64,000 nt of DNA, from positions 7,390-71,389 of the forward strand of contig JACKFH010000019.1 of NCBI GenBank assembly GCA_020632575.1, given 5' to 3'. Source of the DNA: Candidatus Omnitrophota bacterium (GTDB taxonomy: Bacteria > Hinthialibacterota > Hinthialibacteria > OLB16). Shown here piece by piece: positions 1 to 7,983 of the stretch. The stretch's first letter is position 1. Every line of letters begins with the position of its first letter. The notes beneath the pieces are model-generated. The model had not been told where the DNA came from. It saw only the letters and a list, made by a program, of their open reading frames with translations, and did not search any database. The position numbers and the translations under genes are program-made.

Positions 1-393
1 GCTCACACCGACGGAGTTTTTGGGCAACTCGGGACTCGATAAATCTTCGATCATCTTTCGCCACTTGATGGGCGGCATCGTGATGGCGGCGCCCGGGATG
101 GAAGCCAACCTCCATTTAATAATCGAGGAAAGCTGAAATCCCCATTTAAGGCCATCCGAGTTCTTGTCGATGAATCGCCCCACAACAATTGAGGGAGGAT
201 TTGCCTCGGGAGATCTGTATGCCGGAAGAATCTCTTCAATCGAAGGAAGGGGACGATTCAATCGCTTTTCAATCTCTTTGGTCACCTCCGGGCCGGTCAT
301 TTCCAATGCTGAGTCGTTGGCCATTGATGGAGCCGCCAACGATACGAAAAGGCCCGAGATAAGGTAGATCCAGTTTAGCCTCGATGATTGCAT
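1..393 (-). CDS. Exported protein of unknown function, partial at left edge; paralogue of the 7984-10269 protein
   Basis: An open frame starts with ATG at 393 and runs leftward out of the window without a stop, so only the first 131 residues are visible. The start MQSSRLNWIYLISGLFVSLA is a typical signal peptide, probably cleaved after the Ala of PSMA. The mature part matches residues of the complete protein at 7984-10269: PLPSIEEILPAY here against PLPSLEEILPGY there, followed by related PPS(I/L)VVG(R/G)F and WGFQLSSIIKWRLA / WGELLGSVLRWKLA stretches. The two are therefore paralogues about 7.6 kb apart on the same strand. By analogy the missing part should be a long helical, TPR-like region. 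It diverges from the gene at 661. Function is unknown; an envelope location is inferred. Confidence 0.7.
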   Translation of the reverse strand, partial: MQSSRLNWIYLISGLFVSLAAPSMANDSALEMTGPEVTKEIEKRLNRPLPSIEEILPAYRSPEANPPSIVVGRFIDKNSDGLKWGFQLSSIIKWRLASIPGAAITMPPIKWRKMIEDLSSPELPKNSVGVS

Positions 394-660
394 GGTTGAT
401 TAGTCCCGCTTTCGATGGGGGTAGATTAACGCATTGTGTCTCATGATAAAGAGTGAACTTTGAAAAGCGATGGATCCCCGAGTGGGGGCGAACAGACCCC
501 GCCATCGTTTACTTCGATCGCCCTGTCGTGTCTATTTTTATCTAGCCATTCACCATGTGTCGTGATAGAATTTCTAAATTCCGTGGGAGCGAATCTTCAA
601 TCCGATCGGCTCGCCCTCATGGTTTTTGAGGTAGACGAACGAAGAATGGAGGATTTCGCG

Positions 661-1674
661 ATGTTAAAAAAATCGACGCTTCTTCTTGTTATGGCGATCC
701 CCTTGACCGGGCTTATCGGACCCGCGATGGCGGAGGAGGAGCCCTTCACTCTGGCGGTTTTGAATTTCGATTGCCGGGAAAAAAGTTTGACCGACACCGC
801 CGACTTGGTCCGTCAGCTCGTCGAAGTTCATCTTAGCGGGAATGGTGAATTCGTGACGGTGGCCAGGGACGACCTCGACAAAATTCTGGAGGAACAGAAA
901 AGAGGTCTCTCCGGTATCAGCGAAACCGCGATCCCCGCTGTAGGAAAACTCCTCGGCGCGGGCGCGATGGTCACCGGGTCCGTGTTCAAGGTCCATGACA
1001 CCACATACGCGACCGCAAAGATCTTCAGCACCGAAACCGGACGATCATTCGCAGTCAAGGCCAAGGGAGCGGCGGGTGAGGTCGACACGATCGCGGAAAG
1101 TTTGGGTGACCAGATCGGGGAGATTGTTGCTCAAAACAAGACCGAATTCCGATCGCCGGTCGCGATTACGGGGGGCCAACTAAACGAGCTGAAAGAAAAA
1201 CTAGCGGATCGGGAACTCCCGGTTGTCTTTGTATCTTTCAATGAACAGACGGTTGGGACGCCGGTTATCGATCCCGCCATTCAAACCGAGTTTGAATACA
1301 TACTGCGCCAGTGTGGTTTCCATGTGGTGAAAGACAGCGCTGGCGACCTTCAAAAGTGGATCTCCGAATACCGGAGGGGGGATGGAAATTCTGCCCCACC
1401 CCAGGTTTCCAATGTCGACCTCGTCATTCACGGAGAGGGGATCAGCGAGTTCGCCACGCGCAACGCGGATCTGGTCTCCTTCCGATCTCGAGTCGAAATG
1501 GAGGTCCTCGACGTTAAGACTGGGAAGGTGGTTTTGGCCGACCGAGAGACTGTGACTTCGGTCGATCTTTCCAGCCACATCGCGGCCAAGTCCGCGCTAC
1601 AGAAAGCGGCGGCGATTCTCGCCCACAGGACCTTGGCCGATGTGGTCGAAAAATGGAACGCCAAAGGTCTCTAG
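661..1674 (+). CDS. Exported CsgG/FlgO/LpoB-type protein
   Basis: The start at 661 was chosen over upstream in-frame starts because GGAGG at 648-652 lies at ideal spacing and the new N-terminus is a clean signal peptide, MLKKSTLLLVMAIPLTGLIG ending near AMA. The 337-residue product shows the CsgG/FlgO/LpoB pattern: a strand AVLNFDC after the signal, VRQLVEVHLSG, then VARDDLDKILEEQKRGLSG, then VGKLLGAGAMVTGSV. Such proteins are periplasmic or outer-membrane-associated and act in secretion channels, flagellar envelope structures or activation of peptidoglycan synthases; which applies here is not visible. No lipobox is present. A second, weaker domain fills residues 170-337 (VVFVSFNEQTVG onward). 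It is followed after 16 bases by another protein with the same type of N-domain, probably in one operon. Confidence 0.7.
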   Translation: MLKKSTLLLVMAIPLTGLIGPAMAEEEPFTLAVLNFDCREKSLTDTADLVRQLVEVHLSGNGEFVTVARDDLDKILEEQKRGLSGISETAIPAVGKLLGAGAMVTGSVFKVHDTTYATAKIFSTETGRSFAVKAKGAAGEVDTIAESLGDQIGEIVAQNKTEFRSPVAITGGQLNELKEKLADRELPVVFVSFNEQTVGTPVIDPAIQTEFEYILRQCGFHVVKDSAGDLQKWISEYRRGDGNSAPPQVSNVDLVIHGEGISEFATRNADLVSFRSRVEMEVLDVKTGKVVLADRETVTSVDLSSHIAAKSALQKAAAILAHRTLADVVEKWNAKGL

Positions 1675-1690
1675 GACTTTGATATAAGTC

Positions 1691-4618
1691 ATGAGGTTGA
1701 ATCAATTCCTGAAAAAGTCATGGGTGGGAATCGTCATTTTCGCACTGACCGCGCCAGCGGTCCATGCGGAGAACACGGTCGGATTGATTCCAGCCGACAA
1801 ATTGGGATTCCCAAATTCCTCCGTCCTGAACCTGCTTGAAGTCGAACTGACCAATGATCCTGGCGTCGAACTCGTGGAACGCGCCAGGGTCGAGGCCATT
1901 CTCGAGGAACAAACCCTCCAACTCGCTCTCGGCGCGGGGGCGGGGAAGGAACGCAGGGGGATCGGGAGCCTGCTTAAAGCCGATATTCTAGTCCTTTTGG
2001 AACCGAGCGAGGCTCAGGACGAACGACAATTAAGAGTTGTCATCTTCCGAACTCGCGATGGGATTCGATTATCGGATTCTAGCCACGCCTGGGACGATTC
2101 GAATCCGGAATCGCTTGTGGACAATCTCGTGGCGGCGATTGGAGACGCGATCGAAAAAGGCAGTCAAGAGGATGTCGCCGTGGTCGCGGTCTCCCCCTTT
2201 CAAAGTCAGGATCTTTTGCACACTTACGACCAACTGCAATCGACTTACGCCTCACTGGTCGAAAACATTCTCAGCAGTCATCCAAAAATCCTCCCTGTCG
2301 AGATTGAAGAAGCGCAAAACCTTTCGGAAGAGCTTTCGATCTCCGGCGGGGAGTCGATCGCGCGGACCTCGTTGCCCTACTTCGTTCGGGGAACCTATCG
2401 AAACGAGGGCAAGGGAGAGGATCGACGTCTCAATCTGACGATGGAACTCGCTTTGGGCGGTAAGACACTTTACTCCTCATCCGCCGAATCGCTGCCCCCC
2501 GATGAAATTCCACAATACCTGGAGGAGGCGGCTCGAGAGATCTCGAGAAAAATCTCGGAAACCGGGAGTCTTGAATTCGATCCCCTCAGGGAAGCTTTTG
2601 AAATGGCGGCTCGGGGGGAATCTTTCAGGAGGATGGGGGAGTATGAAAAAGCCCTTTCGTTTTACGAGTCGGCGCTTTTGGTTAAGCCCGAACTCAAGGT
2701 CTATCATCGAGAAGCGATGGGCCTTTGCAAGGTTTTGGTCCATGAGTATTTGGAGGGTTCCAAGCGCACAAAGGATTCCATCGCGTCCGGACAAATCGGG
2801 ATCGGATACGCCATGCGGATGTTCGATCACCTGGAACAATACATGCGTTCGATCTATCCAGGAAATGTTCAGCGGATCTTCACTGAGATATCCAACGAAA
2901 TGGATAATCCCGTGCAAAGATTTCAGGGTTCATACGACTTCGCCGATCCACCCTTGGAAGTTCAAGAAATGGTCAACGATTATGTTGAGCGGAAACAAGA
3001 AATCTTTGTTTCTTTCGTCGAAGAGGTCCATTCGCGGGGATGGATGTTGCCTGACATCGCAAGTTCGCTGCTGAGCGATCTCAATTCTTTTTCGGGTTTT
3101 GTCCACTCACCCAACGGAAACCCCAAATACTATGATTACCAACTCCGACTTTTGGCCGTGGCCGCCGATCACCCAAGCGAGTTATTCCGGGTAGTGAGGG
3201 CAATCCGGGGAGTTCGCCAAAAGAACGATAGAACCCCCGAGGAAGAAAAGTTTCTTTCGGAGATCGAGGCGAGCCCATACGAGAATATCCGGTTTGCATG
3301 GGATTTGGTCGACTCTTTGGATGCTCCCGACGACCGACAGGGTCTCTTGGAGGAACTCAAGAACCTCAGAGAACGAATCAATTCAATCCCCGGAGGGACC
3401 CCGAATATTCCGCAAGAACTTGACCGGAAAATCGCCAAGGTTGAAAGCCTCGAAACTTCCTCCCAAACGACGAATCTGAAACCGGAACCCACTCCGGAAG
3501 TCGTTGTTGAAAGAAATGAGAGGGGCATGCGTCTCGCCTCAATATTCACTTTCCACAAGGAAACTCCGGAAGTGACTTTTAAACCCATTCGTGACTTGGG
3601 TCCGAATCCATTTTGGGGAAACAATTTCGACGAATGGAAATACGGAATTTCTCAATGGGTCAAGTTGGACAACGGAATGGATTTGGTTTCCACATGGCAT
3701 GCGCTTTACGCGTTGGACCAAAATGGCGACCTCGATGAAATTTACCGACTATCCTCAACTGAGAGATTCCGCACCTTCTTGATTACCAATGATTACATTT
3801 GGATCGGAGTGATCAGCTCGAAACCACGCGTCTTGGCTCTTAATCCAAAAACAATGAAGTTTATCGTCTTCGACTCCGAGGAGGGGTTGCCCCCAACAAC
3901 CGAAACCGTTTCCCTCTTCGCCTTATCGAGGGGAGAGGTTCTCGCTGTCGGGTATTTCGATCGAACTTGGATTGGGAAACTCAATGTGACGGAACAGGGC
4001 GAAAAGCATTTCGAATTGCTCCACGAAGCCCGAAACACACATGGACCGCCCGATGAAGTCGAAACCGCGTTCCGTCCAGGAAACATCTGGAGATTTGAAT
4101 CCGAGGACCGACCGGGTGAAGAACTCATCGCGATCCATCGCGCCCTATCCCGCTCTCCTGGAGACAACACGGAACGATCCTCTCCCCTTGCCTTTGTGTT
4201 CAACCTGTCCACTGGCGAGGCCACTCTGGAGAAAGTTCCAGCGCCCGAATCTGAATCGTCGCCTTCCGCGCTTGGCCTGGGTGAAATCTTTGAATCGGAA
4301 GAATATCGAAGGGCCCGGGCTAGCCGCGATTTTAAAAAGGAGCAAGAAGTCAGGGAGCGTCTCTTCCAAAAGCGTAGGGAATTTCAACTCCAGAAAGAAA
4401 TCGACGGTCGCAGGTACGCTTTCGGGTGGGAGGCGGTCTGGTTGATGGGGGATCAGGCGAAGGGTGAAGAGCCCAAAAGACTCAATGGTCAAATACCTTC
4501 CTCGCCCAATATTTCCGGTGTGAGAAATGTCTTTCTCTCCAATCGATTTGGGGTGGTCTATCAGATCGACAGGAATCTCTATCAGGTTCAATTCAATTTG
4601 AAGGACGATCGCCCATGA
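1691..4618 (+). CDS. Large exported protein: two CsgG/FlgO-like domains, TPR, propeller-like C-terminus
   Basis: This is a 975-residue protein with signal peptide MRLNQFLKKSWVGIVIFALT (cleavage near AVHA). Residues 27-150 repeat the CsgG/FlgO pattern of the upstream gene: VELVERARVEAILEEQTLQL followed by GIGSLLKADILVLLE. Residues 155-285 look like a second copy (VAVVAVSPFQSQD, FVRGTYRNEGKG). A TPR-like helical pair follows at about 300-345 (EYEKALSFYESALLVKPEL). The C-terminal third (about 620-970) has strand-rich repeats such as LYALDQNGDLDEIYRL and RVLALNPKTMKFIVFD that suggest a beta-propeller. It overlaps the next start by four bases (ATGA), so translation is probably coupled. The combination suggests an envelope scaffold or sensor; no enzymatic motif was seen. 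The true role is unknown. Confidence 0.7.
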   Translation: MRLNQFLKKSWVGIVIFALTAPAVHAENTVGLIPADKLGFPNSSVLNLLEVELTNDPGVELVERARVEAILEEQTLQLALGAGAGKERRGIGSLLKADILVLLEPSEAQDERQLRVVIFRTRDGIRLSDSSHAWDDSNPESLVDNLVAAIGDAIEKGSQEDVAVVAVSPFQSQDLLHTYDQLQSTYASLVENILSSHPKILPVEIEEAQNLSEELSISGGESIARTSLPYFVRGTYRNEGKGEDRRLNLTMELALGGKTLYSSSAESLPPDEIPQYLEEAAREISRKISETGSLEFDPLREAFEMAARGESFRRMGEYEKALSFYESALLVKPELKVYHREAMGLCKVLVHEYLEGSKRTKDSIASGQIGIGYAMRMFDHLEQYMRSIYPGNVQRIFTEISNEMDNPVQRFQGSYDFADPPLEVQEMVNDYVERKQEIFVSFVEEVHSRGWMLPDIASSLLSDLNSFSGFVHSPNGNPKYYDYQLRLLAVAADHPSELFRVVRAIRGVRQKNDRTPEEEKFLSEIEASPYENIRFAWDLVDSLDAPDDRQGLLEELKNLRERINSIPGGTPNIPQELDRKIAKVESLETSSQTTNLKPEPTPEVVVERNERGMRLASIFTFHKETPEVTFKPIRDLGPNPFWGNNFDEWKYGISQWVKLDNGMDLVSTWHALYALDQNGDLDEIYRLSSTERFRTFLITNDYIWIGVISSKPRVLALNPKTMKFIVFDSEEGLPPTTETVSLFALSRGEVLAVGYFDRTWIGKLNVTEQGEKHFELLHEARNTHGPPDEVETAFRPGNIWRFESEDRPGEELIAIHRALSRSPGDNTERSSPLAFVFNLSTGEATLEKVPAPESESSPSALGLGEIFESEEYRRARASRDFKKEQEVRERLFQKRREFQLQKEIDGRRYAFGWEAVWLMGDQAKGEEPKRLNGQIPSSPNISGVRNVFLSNRFGVVYQIDRNLYQVQFNLKDDRP

Positions 4619-6450
4619 AACGAACTTGCCTGTTCCGGTCGGCTATCTTCTTGATTGTGTGTCCGCTTCTGGTTCTGTCCACAATCGCGTCATCCGGAGA
4701 ACTCCCGGTTCGGAAACCGATCGCAACGATCGGAGGAGGAGTTGGCGCACTCTGTTCGGAAGACCACGATCGTCTGTGGGCCGCAGTGGGCGAGGACCTT
4801 GTCCTTTTCAACGTGACCGATCCTTCAAACATTTACATCGAATCGAAGCTTCACCTCGAGGGCGGGCTGAATCAAACAGTCAAGAATGGGAATGTTCTTC
4901 ACGCCCTTGGCAAGGAAAACAAATTCTGGACGATCGATATCGAAGATCCGTTAGACCCAAAGATCCTCAAAGAGATTTCATTAGAGCGCCCGCCCAAACC
5001 CATTTGCTTTATGGGAGATCAAGGGTTGATTCTGGATGGGAGTAAAGTCAAGGTTTTCGATTTTTCGGAGCCGAGAGATCCAAAGCCCATCCAGGAATTC
5101 CAGCTGGACCACTGGCCCAATTTGATTCAAACCGGAGGGACTTTGGGATTCACGGGGAGGGACCGGGAGGGCATACGCATTTACGATCTTTCGGCTCCTG
5201 GAGGACCGGAAGAGGTCGGAAGGTATCCTCTCGACCGGTATCCCGGCGGATTGGTCATGAAAGATTCGACCGCGTATATCGTCGAATCTCAGATGGGTAT
5301 CCACGTGGTGGACCTTTCCAATCCCGCGAACCCCCAAAAGGTCTCCTATATTGAGGATCGGAATGTGATGGAGACCGTCCAACTCTTTCAGAATTATCTT
5401 TGCCTTCCGGGAACCAAGCCCGATTTGACCATTTACGACGTTTCCGACGCCCATCACCCGACCAAGGTCGCGGAGATCGACTCGCCAGCTGGGACTTTGG
5501 AAGTGCTCTTGACCGACGGAAGGATCTTTCTCCCTTCGGAGGGTCTCAAGGTTTACGATTTCAGCACCCCATCGGACCCCCATTTTCTCGGGAAATACTC
5601 TCATCCACATCTTCCCAAGTTCGTTTATTATCGTTCCAACATCGCTTATGTCGGCGGAGATGCATCGGAAATCGCACTGGTCGATTGCAGCGAACCCAAA
5701 GATCCCCGTGTTAAGGGATTTGTTCAATTAAAGGGGACGCCCCGGTGTCTTACGGGAATCGGGAAATATCTTTATGTCGCCGGTAATGAGTTTGGACTGG
5801 AGGTGTATGACTTAACGGAACCTTTGAAGCCCGAGAAAATTCATCATGACGGACGATTCCAAAAGGTTCACGCTATTTCGTTTGGAGGCAATCTCGCGGC
5901 GGCGGCCGAATGGAACGGCGAGGTTCAGATCTTCGATATCGCCGATCCCTCGCATCCCAACTGGGTGACATCTTACGATTCGGGAAGCGGCTCTCCATAT
6001 AACGCGGAATGGTTGGACGAGTATATGATCGTTGCTGGCGGCAGGAGTGGTCTCCAGTTAGTCGATGTTACTTACCCTTTTTCCCCGGTTTTCAAAAACC
6101 TGATCGGATTGGAGAAAGGAGTCTCCCACATCACCTTGCTGGGCAAGACGGCCGTTTTGACCGCGCAGCAGAGCCCCGCCGCATGGTTCGATTTTTCCGA
6201 TCCCATTTACCCAAAAAAACTGGGGGAACTCGAAGAAACTCCAACGTCGTCCCTTTCCTGGAAGGACCATATCGTTTTAACCGGTAACCAAGGTGGACAA
6301 GTATACGATTTCGTCGACCCCCTTAACCCAAAGAAGGTGGCCGTCTTTGAGGATGGATTGAATTCTCAATCGGCGATTTTTGGGGACCTCCTCTTCGCTC
6401 CCACATGGTGGAAAGGTCTCCGGATATTCGATCTGGAACAACAGGAATAA
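4615..6450 (+). CDS. Exported LVIVD-repeat beta-propeller protein
   Basis: The product is 611 residues, with signal peptide MKRTCLFRSAIFLIVCPLLV. The cysteine in it lacks the small residue required before a lipobox cysteine, so a lipoprotein is unlikely. Most of the protein is a series of repeats of about 40-45 residues built on the LVIVD pattern: a strand ending in (I/V)xDLSxPxxP followed by xVGxY or similar. Examples are IRIYDLSAPGGPEEVGRYPL, IHVVDLSNPANPQKVSYI and LEVYDLTEPLKPEKI. Around a dozen such units can be read, enough for one or two propellers. LVIVD proteins are usually extracellular and bind partners rather than catalyse. It starts inside the stop of the upstream gene, and the LRR gene follows 29 bases later. 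Confidence 0.75.
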   Translation: MKRTCLFRSAIFLIVCPLLVLSTIASSGELPVRKPIATIGGGVGALCSEDHDRLWAAVGEDLVLFNVTDPSNIYIESKLHLEGGLNQTVKNGNVLHALGKENKFWTIDIEDPLDPKILKEISLERPPKPICFMGDQGLILDGSKVKVFDFSEPRDPKPIQEFQLDHWPNLIQTGGTLGFTGRDREGIRIYDLSAPGGPEEVGRYPLDRYPGGLVMKDSTAYIVESQMGIHVVDLSNPANPQKVSYIEDRNVMETVQLFQNYLCLPGTKPDLTIYDVSDAHHPTKVAEIDSPAGTLEVLLTDGRIFLPSEGLKVYDFSTPSDPHFLGKYSHPHLPKFVYYRSNIAYVGGDASEIALVDCSEPKDPRVKGFVQLKGTPRCLTGIGKYLYVAGNEFGLEVYDLTEPLKPEKIHHDGRFQKVHAISFGGNLAAAAEWNGEVQIFDIADPSHPNWVTSYDSGSGSPYNAEWLDEYMIVAGGRSGLQLVDVTYPFSPVFKNLIGLEKGVSHITLLGKTAVLTAQQSPAAWFDFSDPIYPKKLGELEETPTSSLSWKDHIVLTGNQGGQVYDFVDPLNPKKVAVFEDGLNSQSAIFGDLLFAPTWWKGLRIFDLEQQE

Positions 6451-6479
6451 ACGGAATGTTTGGGAGGAATGATTGATCC

Positions 6480-7952
6480 ATGTCGAATCTTAAATTCTCG
6501 ATTTTTTTCGTGTTGTCCCTCACGGCAATCTCGCCAGGGATCGCGAAAGAGGACACCCCCTTTCCCGACATCGGCCTCGAAAAAGCGCTACGAGCACAGA
6601 TCGGGAAGGCAACGGAGGAGTTGAAGGAAGAGGATCTGCAATCGATCGCGGAGTTTGATGCGGCCGGGTATTACATCGAGAATCTGACCGGGATCGATCG
6701 CCTGGAGAATCTCGGAAAATTGGATCTTTCAAAGAACCTCATTAAGGACATTTCTCCTCTGGCCAATCTCAAAAAAATCGCTTTCCTTTCCTTGGACAGG
6801 AACCGGGTGGAAGACCTAACTCCATTGGCCAAATCGACATCATTGGAGAGTCTTTCCCTGGAGACCAATCGTATCTCCGACCTCGCTCCGCTCCTGAATC
6901 ACGCCCAGTTGGTGAATTTAAATGTGTCTAACAACGAGATTGTCGATCTGACCCCGATACGAGCGATGAAAGGTCTTCTCCTTCTCGACCTCTCCGGAAA
7001 TCGGATTTCGGATCTTTCGCCGCTTAAGAACTTGCAACATTTGAAGTGGCTCCACTTGGCCAACAACTCGATCCAAGAGGTCACCCCACTCGCCGAGCTC
7101 AAGGAGCTTTCTTTCCTCGGTTTGAAGGGGAACCCCGCCGGCGATTCGACGTTGATGAAGTTGGCGGAACAGGGTATCGAGGTCGACCTCCCGTCGGTTG
7201 GCTCCGCGACATCGCCCTCCTCCGCCACGCCAGACTCCCTGATTCAGGACCCGCTCCTTGAAGAATTGATTCGCATGAGGATCAAGAAGGAGGAGGGAGA
7301 ACTGACCAAGGATGATTTGCTGAGTGTCCAGAAGCTGGATACGGACCATTACTTCGCGATCGAAACCTTCGAGGGCATTCAACATTGTAAGGAGCTGAGG
7401 TGGGTTCGGTTATTTAAATTTCCCGCGAACGATCTTTCACCCCTGACCGAAATTCCCACGCTTTCGTATATCCAATTCGGTCATTGTCCGAACCTCGATC
7501 TAAACACCCTTGAGGGAATGCGCCAGCTGAATGATCTTTATCTTTCAGATTGTGGAATTCACGATCTGTCCTTCGCGACCACATTGACCGGACTCAAGAG
7601 TCTGGACTTCGACGACAACCAAGTTGTCGATCTCTCTCCCCTGGAGACTCTAGTCAGATTGGAAAGACTCTCGTTCGAAAACAATCGAGTGGAGGATCTT
7701 TCTCCCATAGCCTCATTGACCTCGCTCAAAACCCTCATCATGAACGGCAACAGAATCAGGGACCTCACCCCCCTAAGTGGCCTTCAACGTCTTTGGGCAC
7801 TTTGGATCATCGAGAATCCGGTCGAGGATCTTTCCCCGATTCTTTCTTTGGGAAACGTCCACGATCTCAAATTGGACGGCGCTCAAAAGAATTTACCATC
7901 CTGCGAAGAGGTCTTGGCCCACATCGAGAGCATCAAGAAGAAGAAAAGATGA
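6480..7952 (+). CDS. Exported leucine-rich-repeat protein, internalin-type
   Basis: This 490-residue protein starts at an ATG preceded by GGAGGA at 6463-6468. The signal peptide is MSNLKFSIFFVLSLTAISPG. Two blocks of 22-residue leucine-rich repeats of the bacterial internalin type can be read: about residues 60-235 (LDLSKNLIKDISPLANL, LDLSGNRISDLSPLKNL) and about 285-470 (LDFDDNQVVDLSPLETL). Between them is a low-complexity Ser/Thr/Pro linker (SVGSATSPSSATPDS). Each block is preceded by a similar cap, (L)EKALRAQIGK...ELKEEDL and LEELIRMRIKKEEGELTKDDL, showing that the protein arose by internal duplication. No cell-wall or membrane anchor is visible. Such repeats bind proteins, so an extracytoplasmic adhesin or scaffold role is the reasonable inference. 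It is the last gene of the four-gene exported cluster and converges with the minus-strand gene ending at 7984. Confidence 0.8.
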   Translation: MSNLKFSIFFVLSLTAISPGIAKEDTPFPDIGLEKALRAQIGKATEELKEEDLQSIAEFDAAGYYIENLTGIDRLENLGKLDLSKNLIKDISPLANLKKIAFLSLDRNRVEDLTPLAKSTSLESLSLETNRISDLAPLLNHAQLVNLNVSNNEIVDLTPIRAMKGLLLLDLSGNRISDLSPLKNLQHLKWLHLANNSIQEVTPLAELKELSFLGLKGNPAGDSTLMKLAEQGIEVDLPSVGSATSPSSATPDSLIQDPLLEELIRMRIKKEEGELTKDDLLSVQKLDTDHYFAIETFEGIQHCKELRWVRLFKFPANDLSPLTEIPTLSYIQFGHCPNLDLNTLEGMRQLNDLYLSDCGIHDLSFATTLTGLKSLDFDDNQVVDLSPLETLVRLERLSFENNRVEDLSPIASLTSLKTLIMNGNRIRDLTPLSGLQRLWALWIIENPVEDLSPILSLGNVHDLKLDGAQKNLPSCEEVLAHIESIKKKKR

Positions 7953-7983
7953 CGGAGACGGGAAGATCGTTTGAGGGTCAGCA